Positions 25,774 through 33,645 of a stretch of DNA of 64,000 bases are shown one piece after another (positions within the stretch are counted from its first letter, which is position 1; every line of letters begins with the position of its first letter). The stretch is from Neptuniibacter halophilus (GTDB lineage: Bacteria; Pseudomonadota; Gammaproteobacteria; Pseudomonadales; Balneatricaceae), in contig NZ_AP027293.1 in assembly GCF_030295765.1 (NCBI RefSeq), forward strand, positions 1 through 64,000, read 5' to 3'. Under the pieces are notes generated by a model. That model worked only from the letters and a program-made list of their open reading frames with translations, had not been told where the DNA came from and searched no databases. The position numbers and the translations under genes are program-made.

Positions 25774-27153
25774 CTACCCGATCGATGCAGCGAGGTAGCC
25801 TATGATCACTCCAATTCCCAGACCTAACACGCCGCAGCCCCAGAGTAGCTGTTTACGATCAGTTAGTTTGAGGCCATAGAGGTTTTTGATTTTGCTTTGC
25901 ATCTCTATCAGGACTCGCTGTGTTTCGGTTGCGCCGTTTGTTTCAGTCAGCTGTAGATCAATTTCTTCGACCCGTTTCATGATCGCTTCCAGTTCCTTAG
26001 TTACGTCCTCAGTGTTTCTTAGGAGCGGGGAGAGCATATCTCCTGTTTTGGTTCCCTGTATCTCAAAACCCGATTGAATCATGTCCTCAAGTTCGTCCAA
26101 CCGGTCGTTTAACGAAGGGCGTTGCTCTTCCTGTCTATACCAGTCCGGGTGCAACTCCTCCATTCTCTCAGTACGTTGCCTAAGCACGTACCAGAGATCT
26201 TCCTGATCGCTCCGTATGCATCTTTGTTCAAGATCATGTCTTAGCTCTGAGTTTGCGAAAGCACGATCGTTGAATAGCACTGCGCCCAGGAAGTCTTCGC
26301 CATCCCGTTCAAAACCTTTCTGGATAAACGCTAAGTCTGGATGTTGAAAGGCCATGTAAAACGCTTTTCTTAACGCAGGATCCTGATGATCTTCGAAGGC
26401 TTTAAAATGTTTACTGGAAGGGAGAACAAGTTTCGCCAGGCAGGTGCGTACTATCTCAAATCGCTCTGCGCACCGATCATCTTCAGGTGATTGCCATCTC
26501 TGCATGATGGTCATGGGATCTATTATCGATGGATAGGCTGGTGGAAGCTTTTTTCCCAGGGCTATTAGCAAGTTAGCGGCTTCTACAGTTGTTGGCATGG
26601 TGGCAAACAGTCGCCATGCTGCTTTAATGCATTCTCCGCTCCGATACTCAGCTTCACCATCACAGAAATCTTCAGGCCTCTTAAAGGCCAGGCGTTCATT
26701 CCAGCATGTGTGAGTGCATAGCAGTATCCACTGGTCTTCTTCCAGTTCGGCAAACGGCTTATTTCGTCTATATAGGTCAACTAGAACTGAATCCGGTATG
26801 TGCCGATTCCGCATGAGAGCCTCAAGTTTATCGATCTCCCAGTTGGCAAGAAGCCCCGGTAAAATCTCCGCTAGCCAGAATGGGGACAGCAGCTCTTCTT
26901 CAATGATGGTTCCGCTAAGTACTGCCTTCTGAATGGTAGGATCACCTTTTTCATAGAGTTGCTTCCCTGTATCAATATCGATGCCAAAGAGGGCCAAGCC
27001 AAGGTTAATAATGGGGTCATCCCGTGATAAGAGAGATTCCTCAATTTCTCTGGAATTCAGAGGTTTCTTACTTTCTCTATTGGTGCGTAGCCAGTCATAA
27101 ACCACACTTGGTTCTGAGTGCGCCAGACGGTATTTCTCGCTCCACGATTCCAT
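25774..27153 (-). CDS. Uncharacterised helical protein with C-terminal membrane anchor
   Basis: A 459-residue protein, almost entirely helical and acidic. The pattern of short repeated helices (for example PDSVLVDLYRRNKPFAELEEDQW, DPALRKAFYMAFQHPDLAFIQKGF) suggests a HEAT- or armadillo-like solenoid. A coiled-coil stretch (about residues 365-430) leads into one membrane segment at the very end (LLWGCGVLGLGIGVIIGYLAA), giving a cytoplasmic tail-anchored topology. I do not recognise the family. The ATG at 27153 follows AAGGA. A 9-bp hairpin (TAGGCTACC/GGTAGCCTA, 25770-25802) overlaps the end, and the IS256 copy starts 19 bp after the stop. Co-directional with the zinc-ribbon gene upstream. Confidence 0.7.
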   Translation of the reverse strand: MESWSEKYRLAHSEPSVVYDWLRTNRESKKPLNSREIEESLLSRDDPIINLGLALFGIDIDTGKQLYEKGDPTIQKAVLSGTIIEEELLSPFWLAEILPGLLANWEIDKLEALMRNRHIPDSVLVDLYRRNKPFAELEEDQWILLCTHTCWNERLAFKRPEDFCDGEAEYRSGECIKAAWRLFATMPTTVEAANLLIALGKKLPPAYPSIIDPMTIMQRWQSPEDDRCAERFEIVRTCLAKLVLPSSKHFKAFEDHQDPALRKAFYMAFQHPDLAFIQKGFERDGEDFLGAVLFNDRAFANSELRHDLEQRCIRSDQEDLWYVLRQRTERMEELHPDWYRQEEQRPSLNDRLDELEDMIQSGFEIQGTKTGDMLSPLLRNTEDVTKELEAIMKRVEEIDLQLTETNGATETQRVLIEMQSKIKNLYGLKLTDRKQLLWGCGVLGLGIGVIIGYLAASIG

Positions 27154-27181
27154 GTAAGACAATCCTTTTAGTTTCAGAGGG

Positions 27182-27532
27182 TCAGGCCCATTGTTGTTTG
27201 GCTTTGGCTGCGAACTCCGGCTTCACGATGCTTACGTGCTGCAGGTTGATAAAAGGGAACATCTGCGAGTCAAAGAGAGAGTTTCCTTCTTCGTTCTGAT
27301 ATTGGCTTAGGTCGCTCTCCTGGAGCTTCCCTGGGCGCGTTTCAATGACTCTAAAATGCTTTCCTTCAGCAACTGGTCGTAGCTTTCCACCGCACTGGGG
27401 GCAGTGCTTGCTACTGCGTGCCTCGAAATCGAATTTCCACCAAGCTTTGCGGCACTTTCCGGAACAGGTTTTGTATGGGAGATCGGTTGTAGATGAGTAC
27501 GTTATGTGATGTTCCGTATCAATGGCGATCAT
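27182..27532 (-). CDS. Small zinc-ribbon protein, uncharacterised
   Basis: A 116-residue protein with an apparent zinc ribbon formed by KTCSGKC (about residues 22-28) and HCPQCGGKL (about residues 43-51). The rest is polar and shows no other motif. The ribbon resembles those in nucleic-acid-associated proteins, but no specific function is indicated. AAGGGAT lies ahead of the ATG. It is 28 bp upstream of the tail-anchored helical protein gene on the same strand, so the two probably form an operon. Confidence 0.6.
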   Translation of the reverse strand: MIAIDTEHHITYSSTTDLPYKTCSGKCRKAWWKFDFEARSSKHCPQCGGKLRPVAEGKHFRVIETRPGKLQESDLSQYQNEEGNSLFDSQMFPFINLQHVSIVKPEFAAKAKQQWA

Positions 27533-27649
27533 CAGAATTATCCCTTTCTATTGTTGTGGCCAGAGTATAGCAATTCTCTGGTCAATTCAGAGCTTTTCCC
27601 TTTCGATCTGCCCCGGCAACCTGGGTCACATATTAAATAGCTCTATATT

Positions 27650-27690
27650 GTTATATTGCGTTTTAAATATAACTATTAAGGGTTATATTT
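27650..27690 (+). promoter_or_regulatory. GTTATATT repeats upstream of small gene
   Basis: GTTATATT (27650-27657) and AATATAAC (27666-27673) form an inverted repeat, and GTTATATT recurs at 27682-27689. This AT-rich cluster lies 33-70 bp before the ATG at 27722 and could be a regulator site covering the promoter. Confidence 0.35.
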
Positions 27691-27721
27691 TATGGAAGCA
27701 CTTTAAACAGAGGATAAGAAA

Positions 27722-28018
27722 ATGCCTGGGAACACTAAAACGGACTTTGATATGGATTGCGTTGATTCGCTGGTGGTCCAAGTCGATTATGAGGATGCCC
27801 CAGATACGCTCAAAGCGCCGGAAGATATGACTGGCTGGCTGGTGGAAGGCGTATCAAATGGTTCCTACCCGATGCAGGATGATGGATTTCCTTTTCAGGG
27901 ATTTGTCCGGTGCCGGGATCAGAATGGCTGCATAGTGCGCTGCTCTACGGATCTGGACTTCGAAAGTGTGCTGGTATTCGAGCGTGAAGTAGATTTGTCA
28001 GGCAATAGTGAAGGCTAA
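27722..28018 (+). CDS. Uncharacterised small acidic protein
   Basis: A 98-residue soluble acidic protein with a good GAGGA ribosome-binding site. The visible pattern (VVQVDYEDAPDTLKAPEDMTGWLVEGVSNGSYPMQDDGFPFQGFVRCRDQ) does not match any family I know, and there are no membrane segments or metal motifs. It stands alone in the plus direction between leftward genes. Confidence 0.5.
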   Translation: MPGNTKTDFDMDCVDSLVVQVDYEDAPDTLKAPEDMTGWLVEGVSNGSYPMQDDGFPFQGFVRCRDQNGCIVRCSTDLDFESVLVFEREVDLSGNSEG

Positions 28019-28037
28019 ACCGAGGAGAATAGGCTTT

Positions 28038-28106
28038 ATGAGTAAGCTTGGTATTTTCGTAACGCTTTTTTTCTCTTATACTCCAAGAGCCCATAAATCC
28101 TCGTAG
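28038..28106 (+). CDS. Possible 22-residue hydrophobic peptide
   Basis: A short frame with a strong ribosome-binding site (GAGGAGA, ten bases before the ATG) encodes a peptide with a hydrophobic core (LGIFVTLFF). Its stop codon lies inside the ACCTACGAGG motif (minus strand) at 28099-28108. It could be a small membrane peptide or simply chance; there is no further support. Confidence 0.25.
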   Translation: MSKLGIFVTLFFSYTPRAHKSS

Positions 28107-28170
28107 GTTTATACGGCGGCTGGTAGTGCTGAGAGGGGGTAGGATCCCTCTCAGGTCAAACGCTACCAGC
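28099..28170 (-). promoter_or_regulatory. Hairpin leader motif, site A (no clear downstream gene)
   Basis: On the minus strand: a two-part hairpin (outer stem GCTGGTAG/CTACCAGC, 28119-28126 and 28163-28170; inner stem CTGAGAGGG/CCCTCTCAG) with loop ATCCTACC (28145-28138), then ACCTACGAGG (28108-28099), then an ATG at 28094 four bases later. That ATG opens only a 49-codon frame overlapping the end of the plus-strand gene at 27722-28018, so this leader may be an orphan. Loop and decamer are identical to sites C and E. Confidence 0.6.
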
Positions 28171-28214
28171 TTTATTTTATCTCCCTCATCCTAAATCTCT
28201 GCCGTTCTATTCGT

Positions 28215-28556
28215 TCACTCTATTTTCTGGCACTGACCTTTCGCAATCAGCGGATTTCTAAACCTGATGCTGGCAAATTCAGCTGCCAGTGTGTCACGGT
28301 CTATATACAACACATCCACCCCAGATGCGCCGACATGCGTGGCGTAGATTCGTAATGGCATCATTTCATCATGGATCGTAAATATCTGACGATCCCACCG
28401 CAGGACATCCCCTCCAACCGAGTTTTCTTCTATCTCGTAAAGGTGGTTATAGGTAGCGCCTGTGTTGTAGTGCCCAATGCAGTGATAGGTCTCTTGTGCA
28501 GCAGTTGGGAGCGTTGTGAGGCAAAGCGTGAGGAGTGCTATCGGATTAGACGGCAT
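28215..28556 (-). CDS. Uncharacterised secreted protein
   Basis: A 113-residue protein with an N-terminal signal peptide (IALLTLCLTTLPTAA-QE). The mature part has two cysteines (YHCIGHY and KGQCQKIE) that may form a disulphide in the periplasm. I chose the ATG at 28556, which follows a GGGGGAC stretch and places the signal peptide at the N-terminus; a longer frame to 28625 would bury it. No family recognised. Isolated leftward gene followed by the leader-motif hairpin. Confidence 0.5.
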   Translation of the reverse strand: MPSNPIALLTLCLTTLPTAAQETYHCIGHYNTGATYNHLYEIEENSVGGDVLRWDRQIFTIHDEMMPLRIYATHVGASGVDVLYIDRDTLAAEFASIRFRNPLIAKGQCQKIE

Positions 28557-28818
28557 GGTGTCCCCCGAAACTCGTATTTGGAAACTTGAGTATAGCCGGG
28601 AAACTGTGTGTCCGGAGGTGATCAATACCTTCCCCCAGGCACACAGATTTGAGGAACTGGAGTTAGATTAAGACCTAGACTGATTAATGACCCCTATGTT
28701 GAAGAAAAGTTATGTCATCGAGGCTGATGGACTCTTCAAGCTCGGCCGAGGTTTTTATTCTGGAGTACGCAATACCCCACATTACAAAGTCATCTTCTAT
28801 TAATTCGCATAGTTGACA

Positions 28819-29115
28819 TTAGTAAACATCCAACAAATCCTTATCACTTGAAATACCTGGCTCCCAGAGTGGACTAGATAGTGGAATTACCTCAAACCAT
28901 TCTCTACGGTCATTGATTCTGTGATCATACAGCCTCGCATGAGCGATTTGCTCTGTAGTTCTTTGGTTAGCAACAGCCCAAACCCTATAGAGCTCAAATG
29001 GCAGTGGGGTATTTGTTCGGTACATCTGCTTTTTTCGCTGTATCGGATTGATACTGAAACCAACCTTAAAATCATTGTAATTTCGGGGGTCTCTCATTAC
29101 ATAGACGTGTTGCAT
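28819..29115 (-). CDS. GIY-YIG nuclease-like protein (T5orf172 type)
   Basis: A 98-residue protein spanning a minimal GIY-YIG domain of the T5orf172/MUG113 kind. HVYVMRDP forms the first strand (in place of GIY), FKVGFSINPIQRKKQM carries the YIG-equivalent KVG and the catalytic arginine, EQIAHARL the conserved histidine, and REWFEV the metal-binding glutamate. Such domains are endonucleases often carried by phages and plasmids. GAGAGGA precedes the ATG. It lies 9 bp after the secreted-protein gene at 29125-29583 and is probably cotranscribed with it. Confidence 0.75.
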   Translation of the reverse strand: MQHVYVMRDPRNYNDFKVGFSINPIQRKKQMYRTNTPLPFELYRVWAVANQRTTEQIAHARLYDHRINDRREWFEVIPLSSPLWEPGISSDKDLLDVY

Positions 29116-29124
29116 ACGGTCCTC

Positions 29125-29583
29125 TCAGTGTCGGTCGTAAAGCTTGGAATACCCGCAGTAAGCCATAGCTTGTTTTAACCCTTCCGTAGACAGCTCTACT
29201 TGTTCTTGTGGTGTATCGATCCCTGTCATGTAAGCCTGTACCTCCAGAGAAGGTGTCTGATACAGAATATCGACCAGCTGCTGCGGATCCTCAGGCAGCT
29301 GTTTGCTGTCAACGCTGATCACGCTTCCCTCAACGTACTCTCCGTATACATAAAACCAAGCTTCGTGTGCCTGGGGGCCGGAAGCCTGAAGTAGAACCAG
29401 TGAGGCCAGTGTCTGACCAACCACAAATTCTTGGCTTACCCTGCAGTCGCCTGGGTCCGAGGTTTGATAGGCCACCCAATCTTGGAAAACCCGCCGTTCA
29501 GTGATGTTCGTGGAATAAGAAATGGAATCGGCTAGCGCTGATGAACTAAGCAAAGCGATTGCCAGGCATGCGCGTTTAAGCAT
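29125..29583 (-). CDS. Uncharacterised periplasmic protein
   Basis: A 152-residue protein with a clear signal peptide (MLKRACLAIALLSSSALA-DS). The mature part has two cysteines (DCRVSQ and MAYCGYS) and no recognised domain. Size and general composition resemble TraK/Rap1a-Tai-like small periplasmic proteins, but I cannot make that assignment with confidence. AAGGAC precedes the ATG. Nine bases separate it from the downstream GIY-YIG-type gene. Confidence 0.55.
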   Translation of the reverse strand: MLKRACLAIALLSSSALADSISYSTNITERRVFQDWVAYQTSDPGDCRVSQEFVVGQTLASLVLLQASGPQAHEAWFYVYGEYVEGSVISVDSKQLPEDPQQLVDILYQTPSLEVQAYMTGIDTPQEQVELSTEGLKQAMAYCGYSKLYDRH

Positions 29584-29708
29584 GTGTCACCGTCCTTGTG
29601 AGATATGATTAAAGTGAGAATTGGAATGGTACTGCGGCCTGCAGGGCAGGGGCAAGGTCAAAGAAACGGAGAGGGCAGGGTATCGGGCGATACCCTGAAT
29701 GATTGGGT

Positions 29709-30221
29709 TTAGTTGTATCCTTTCCTGCGTTCTTCAAAGAAATCAGCAGCAGAAAGGCTTTCAGTGGCTCTCAGAGCCGCTTTCATGTGCTTGATGGTCT
29801 CAGCCTTTGCTCGGTTGAACGCCTCTATATGCCGCCCTGAGAAGCCTTCCTGCGTGGTTGGAAAGTAATACCCGTTAATACGTGTCGTTGCGTTCTGTTT
29901 GTCGTAGCGGGTCATAGGCTGTGAATGGATGTCAGCAGCATTATTCCGTGGACCCAGCTCAACGATCTTGAGCAGATTGAAATCGTAGCCGGCGCATACC
30001 CAGCTATCCTGCTCTGCGTTGTGAACAGCTTCTAAGGCTTGATCCAGTGTTACTTGAATCATAACCTCATCGCCATCACCGTTGAGGAAGTTGAGATCCA
30101 GGATCAGATCATCCCCCTGTATATGGGAAGTGTTATTTTCAATATGAAAATGTCTGACAAAATCGCCATCGATCTGAAGGCTGTCAGCCTCAACCAGCTG
30201 CTGAAGAAACATTACACTCAT
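29709..30221 (-). CDS. Uncharacterised plasmid protein with hairpin leader
   Basis: A 170-residue soluble, acidic protein with no recognised motif; residues about 95-150 (YDKQNATTRINGYYFPTTQEGFSGRHIEAFNRAKAETIKHMKAAL) look like a small folded domain. I chose the ATG at 30221 because ACCTACGAGG lies seven bases upstream as ribosome-binding site. The frame open to 30275 reads through the leader hairpin and is not credible. It is one of four or five genes here sharing that leader. Confidence 0.6.
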   Translation of the reverse strand: MSVMFLQQLVEADSLQIDGDFVRHFHIENNTSHIQGDDLILDLNFLNGDGDEVMIQVTLDQALEAVHNAEQDSWVCAGYDFNLLKIVELGPRNNAADIHSQPMTRYDKQNATTRINGYYFPTTQEGFSGRHIEAFNRAKAETIKHMKAALRATESLSAADFFEERRKGYN

Positions 30222-30228
30222 GGTTATA

Positions 30229-30265
30229 CCTCGTAGGTTGGCTGGTGGATGAGAGCGCCACCAGC
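30229..30265 (-). promoter_or_regulatory. Hairpin leader motif, site B
   Basis: On the minus strand: stem GCTGGTGG (30265-30258) / CCACCAGC (30248-30241) with a degenerate loop (CGCTCTCAT), then ACCTACGAGG (30238-30229), then seven bases to the ATG at 30221. The decamer is identical to the other sites but the loop differs from ATCCTACC. Confidence 0.6.
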
Positions 30266-30279
30266 TGACGATCATCTGG

Positions 30280-30741
30280 TTAAAGTTTCAGTGACTTGGA
30301 GCGGCTTGAAATGCTGATCCTGAAAACCTTTGCAGCAGGCTTTTTGCGCAACAGGGTGGCAAACCATTCTGCGGGAATAGACACGATGAAATCATCACCA
30401 AGCTTGTGACGGGCTTCGTAGTAAGCATTGTCATCAAGGTCAGGGTTCATGCCCTTCGCATATACCACGAAGTTCTCAGAGGAGGTTCCCGGCAAGGTCT
30501 CCTCAACCCCCGCCATAAGGTAAACCCCTTTGCCTTTGACCAAATGGAAGGCGCGAGGGAGTTTGGCGGGATCGATCTTGCTTGCATCTGGAAGATTGTT
30601 TTCGTCCATGACAACCACACCGTTTGGGTAGTATTCCGGGGTATCTAAATCCCCAAAGCAGGGCGTAGGCGTGTGATTGCTGTCCATGATGTGATCGTAA
30701 AGCTTCTGCACATCAGCGATCGGAAAAGAAAGAATAGCCAT
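30280..30741 (-). CDS. DUF3085-like protein
   Basis: A 153-residue protein resembling the DUF3085 family of plasmid and phage proteins: FPIADVQKLYDHI at the N-terminus, KIDPAKLPRAFHLVKGKGVYLMAG in the middle, and FVVYAKGMNPDLDDNAYYEARHKLGDDFIVSIPAEWF. The function of that family is unknown. The family assignment is from memory of its pattern and should be treated as probable. It has the shared leader (site C) eight bases before its ATG and lies between two other leftward plasmid genes. Confidence 0.6.
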   Translation of the reverse strand: MAILSFPIADVQKLYDHIMDSNHTPTPCFGDLDTPEYYPNGVVVMDENNLPDASKIDPAKLPRAFHLVKGKGVYLMAGVEETLPGTSSENFVVYAKGMNPDLDDNAYYEARHKLGDDFIVSIPAEWFATLLRKKPAAKVFRISISSRSKSLKL

Positions 30742-30749
30742 AACGGTTT

Positions 30750-30786
30750 CCTCGTAGGTTGTTGGCTGGTGGGTAGGATCACCAGC
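30750..30786 (-). promoter_or_regulatory. Hairpin leader motif, site C
   Basis: On the minus strand: stem GCTGGTG (30786-30780), loop ATCCTACC (30779-30772), stem CACCAGC (30771-30765), then ACCTACGAGG (30759-30750) and eight bases to the ATG at 30741. Loop and decamer are exact matches to sites A and E although the stem sequences differ. Confidence 0.75.
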
Positions 30787-30799
30787 GTTCTGTTTTCAA

Positions 30800-31327
30800 T
30801 TAGTTCGGTTGAAATTCGTACCGGACCACTCGCTTGTTGACCGTAGTGAGCCAGTCCCTTTTTTTGCATTCAGGCTGTTCGTGATAAGCCGAATAGCGTT
30901 TGGTTTTTCTATGAACCCCGCCAACGTCAAAGGTCGTTCCATCTTCAAGATGCGCGATCACTTGCCACTTGTAACGGTTGTTACTGGCTATCTCTTCGAT
31001 TTCAGACTGTGGCACCGGCTTATCACCACGGAAGCGGGATTGGCACTGCTTGAACCGGCTGTTGTGATGCTGATCAGTACCAACGGCCAAATGGGCAAAT
31101 TCATGGCGAAGCGTTTGCTCCAGTTTTTTCCATGCGGATGTCCCGACAAACAAGCTGCTGATTCGGACGATGCCGGTTGCAGTTGCCTCTCCGTATTTGG
31201 CTTTCATATGGACAACCTGCAGATCATGGAACCGGTGAGCCCACTTTGAAACAGGGATTTCCAGAGCACATTCAGCCATTACCTTGTGGGCAAGGTTAAC
31301 AATCTGATTTTCTGTGATTTTTTCCAT
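30800..31327 (-). CDS. SprT-like zinc metalloprotease
   Basis: A 175-residue SprT-like protein. The zinc-binding HEFAHLAVG (about residues 75-83) with the third ligand in HHNSRFKQC (about residue 88) is characteristic, as is the N-terminal VVHMKAKYGEATATGIVRIS segment, equivalent to the family's stretch of strands. Eukaryotic SPRTN relatives cleave DNA-protein crosslinks; bacterial SprT function is unclear. Plasmids with conjugative systems often carry such genes near the leading region. It is divergent from the DNA methyltransferase gene across 131 bp. Confidence 0.85.
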   Translation of the reverse strand: MEKITENQIVNLAHKVMAECALEIPVSKWAHRFHDLQVVHMKAKYGEATATGIVRISSLFVGTSAWKKLEQTLRHEFAHLAVGTDQHHNSRFKQCQSRFRGDKPVPQSEIEEIASNNRYKWQVIAHLEDGTTFDVGGVHRKTKRYSAYHEQPECKKRDWLTTVNKRVVRYEFQPN

Positions 31328-31416
31328 AAATAGTGCCTAAATATGTTTGTTTTTGTGTACGAATCGCTTGCAATATTACACATAAAATAAGATAATACAA
31401 CTATGGATTTGAAAAC

Positions 31417-31450
31417 AGATCGCTTCCTACCAGCGGTCTTACCTACGAGG
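31417..31450 (+). promoter_or_regulatory. Hairpin leader motif, site D
   Basis: Stem AGATCGCT (31417-31424) / AGCGGTCT (31432-31439), paired in RNA with one G-U, with loop TCCTACC, then ACCTACGAGG (31441-31450) and eight bases to the ATG of the DNA methyltransferase at 31459. The stem sequence is unrelated to those of the other sites, while loop and decamer are conserved. Confidence 0.75.
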
Positions 31451-31458
31451 AAACGAAC

Positions 31459-32853
31459 ATGACTGCGATGATTAACCCTTCACTCCTGACCCGCGTTAAG
31501 TCCTATATCTACACCCAGATTCAGGAGCACCGTAATTCCAAGCGCGTTTGGCTTCAGGGCCGCAAACTGGCAGAAGCCGGCTTTGTGAAAGGCGCTACCA
31601 TTTCCAAGCATTGGGATGCCCAGCGTTGCCAGCTCACTTTCCGACTGGATGAAAAAGGCGAGAAGGTTGTTTCTGGCCGTGCGAACAAAACGACCGGTGA
31701 CGTTACTCCGATCATCGATCTGTTAGACAAAGACCTTGCGCCTGCCGGAACCCGCCTGCGCGTGACCATCATGAAAGGCTTGGTTGTATGTACTTTGCAC
31801 CACGAAGAGCAGAAAAAATGGGACCGTGAGCAGCGGATCATGGAAGTGATGCAGGGTAAGCGCCCAATGAAGGAAGGTTCCCTGTGTACTGGAGTTGGTG
31901 TGTCTACCTTCGGTGTTCACCAGTCCCTGAAGCAGCAGGGCATCATTTCCCAGCTGGAATGGGTGGTCGATGTTGAGCAGACATACCTTGAAGCGGCAGC
32001 GCGGAATAACCCAGCCCTGAATGACGATACCCAGTTGATTGTGGGGTCTATTGAAGAAGTGGAACCAGAGCTGCTATCTACCGTTGATGTGCTTAGCGTG
32101 TCACTGCCCTGCACCGGTTTTAGCTTGGCTGGCCGTGCAAAACTGGGTCTCAAATTTGGTGAAGCTCACCCGGAAGCAGCGACTGCAGTATTCGGCCTCA
32201 TGCAGATCGTTAAGCAGACTAACCCCGGTGTGATCCTGTCCGAGAACGTAAAACAGGCGAAAGATTCTGCTACTTATCACCTGATCATTTCCGAGCTTGA
32301 GCGTTTGGGTTACACCGTGAAGGAAACGATTCTGGATGGCGCTGATGCTGGCACCATCGAAGATCGTACTCGCTACTTCTTTGTTGCTGTATCCAATGGA
32401 CTAAGTGAAGCCTTCGATCTGGACAACCTGCCGACACAGGAACGGGTGTACGACAGAATGGCTGATGTGATGGATGAGGTTCCGTATGACTCAAGCATGT
32501 GGAAAGCGAATGATCACCTGAATGAAAAGGCGATCCGTGATAAAGCGGCCGGCAAGGGGTTTGAACGCCAGTTCATTACGGCTGTTTCCACGAAAGTAGG
32601 TGTAATTGGTCGCCATTATATGAAGGGACGGAGCACCGAACCTTTCTGGAAGCGTGAAGACGGCATGGAGCGCCTTATGACTGTATCTGAACATGCGAAA
32701 GTAAAACTGATCCCTGAGAAGCTGGTGGACGGTCTGAGTGCCACCGTAGCGCATCAGGGACTGGGCCAGAGTGTTCTGTTACCTCATATCACAGCGATCA
32801 TGGACCGGGTGGCAGAAGGGCTGCTGAAATTTAACCGAATGACGCTGGCATGA
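31459..32853 (+). CDS. DNA (cytosine-5-)methyltransferase
   Basis: A 464-residue C5-cytosine methyltransferase. Motif I is GSLCTGVGVSTFGVH (about residue 136), motif IV with the catalytic Cys is SLPCTGFSLAGRAKLG (about residue 214), motif VI is LSENVKQ (about residue 257), motif VIII-like IEDRTRYFFVAV follows at about residue 300, and a C-terminal ATVAHQGLGQS closes the catalytic fold. The first about 125 residues form an extra N-terminal domain. There is no restriction endonuclease next to it, so it is an orphan enzyme, likely protecting incoming plasmid DNA from host restriction. Expression is probably controlled by leader site D. Confidence 0.88.
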   Translation: MTAMINPSLLTRVKSYIYTQIQEHRNSKRVWLQGRKLAEAGFVKGATISKHWDAQRCQLTFRLDEKGEKVVSGRANKTTGDVTPIIDLLDKDLAPAGTRLRVTIMKGLVVCTLHHEEQKKWDREQRIMEVMQGKRPMKEGSLCTGVGVSTFGVHQSLKQQGIISQLEWVVDVEQTYLEAAARNNPALNDDTQLIVGSIEEVEPELLSTVDVLSVSLPCTGFSLAGRAKLGLKFGEAHPEAATAVFGLMQIVKQTNPGVILSENVKQAKDSATYHLIISELERLGYTVKETILDGADAGTIEDRTRYFFVAVSNGLSEAFDLDNLPTQERVYDRMADVMDEVPYDSSMWKANDHLNEKAIRDKAAGKGFERQFITAVSTKVGVIGRHYMKGRSTEPFWKREDGMERLMTVSEHAKVKLIPEKLVDGLSATVAHQGLGQSVLLPHITAIMDRVAEGLLKFNRMTLA

Positions 32854-32861
32854 GCCGATAG

Positions 32862-32879
32862 CCCTCCCTCCGGGGAGGG
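32862..32879 (+). terminator. GC-rich hairpin after methyltransferase gene
   Basis: CCCTCC (32862-32867) and GGAGGG (32874-32879) form a compact stem eight bases after the methyltransferase stop. There is no long T run, so it may act as a pause or mRNA-end structure instead of a full terminator. Confidence 0.4.
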
Positions 32880-32907
32880 AACTTAACCAGACAGTAAGGA
32901 GAGCTTT

Positions 32908-33462
32908 ATGAACGAAGCAAAAGTATTGCGCCACCAGCCAGATGACAAACACTATGAGTATGCCCTGATGGGGGAGACATTGGTTTGCCGATACCGTGAA
33001 GACAACAACACGGAATGGAACGATGTTGATATTTGGCACTGTGCTGCCGAGAACATTTCAACAGTCGGTGATGCTTGTCAGGCGGCAGATGATGAATTCG
33101 GCACCGAGCTGGTGGCTGACTGGAATCGGGCCATTCGAGAAGAAAAGAAACTTCAGCCGCCAGTGACTTACCTAATTCTGAAGCACTTCAGCGAACAGAC
33201 ACAGTATTCGATCTGGTCAACGGAGACCCCATCTGATGACACAACCGGGGCCAGCGGGGCAGGGTATGAAACTGCTCTGGAGGCAGTGAGAGACTTCTAC
33301 CCGGAAGGATCAAAAACAGAAGGGGTTATGCTGGTGGACTTCACTGACATGGGCGCTGCTTATCTACAGATCACCTATGAGGAGCTTCCTAAGCTGGTGC
33401 AGGAGCGTAAGGAACCGATTGAACAATGGCTGGCTCGGCAGTCTGGGAGCAGTGATCAGTGA
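32908..33462 (+). CDS. Uncharacterised plasmid protein
   Basis: A 184-residue acidic soluble protein with AAGGAGAG before the ATG. Its N-terminal part (RYREDNNTEWNDVDIWHCAAENISTVGDACQAADDEFG) and C-terminal part are not similar to any family I can name; no membrane segment, signal peptide or metal motif is seen. It follows the methyltransferase gene by 54 bp and may be cotranscribed with it. Confidence 0.55.
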   Translation: MNEAKVLRHQPDDKHYEYALMGETLVCRYREDNNTEWNDVDIWHCAAENISTVGDACQAADDEFGTELVADWNRAIREEKKLQPPVTYLILKHFSEQTQYSIWSTETPSDDTTGASGAGYETALEAVRDFYPEGSKTEGVMLVDFTDMGAAYLQITYEELPKLVQERKEPIEQWLARQSGSSDQ

Positions 33463-33603
33463 CCTTGGGGTAGCAAGTACAGCAAAGAGCTGGTGGAAAC
33501 TGGGTACTAACGCCAGCTCTTCGATGAATTTAGAATAGAGGGAGAAAAGGCTTGCCATGTACCGTTAAATGGTACATAATTTAGCTGTATTATTTACAAC
33601 AGC

Positions 33604-33637
33604 GGCGCGATCCTACCCGCGCCTCAAACCTACGAGG
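33604..33637 (+). promoter_or_regulatory. Hairpin leader motif, site E
   Basis: Stem GGCGCG (33604-33609), loop ATCCTACC (33610-33617), stem CGCGCC (33618-33623), then ACCTACGAGG (33628-33637) and eight bases to the ATG at 33646. The exact loop and decamer with an entirely different stem argue that the loop is what is recognised. Confidence 0.75.
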
Positions 33638-33645
33638 AACATGAT

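Noticed and set aside
28684..28782. A 32-residue minus-strand frame (starting MWGIAYSRIK) between two leftward genes
   Set aside because: The composition looks protein-like, but there is no clear ribosome-binding site and no recognisable family. An overlapping 35-residue plus-strand frame (28696-28803) is equally unsupported.
31064..31249. Plus-strand frames inside the SprT-like gene and other long overlapping frames within transfer genes
   Set aside because: They are antisense or alternate-frame shadows of genes with recognisable domains and lack their own start signals.
28138..33617. The ATCCTACC loops as relaxase nick sites because of partial similarity to ATCCTG
   Set aside because: There are several copies, each in a hairpin placed at a fixed distance before a start codon, which fits gene leaders and not a single oriT.
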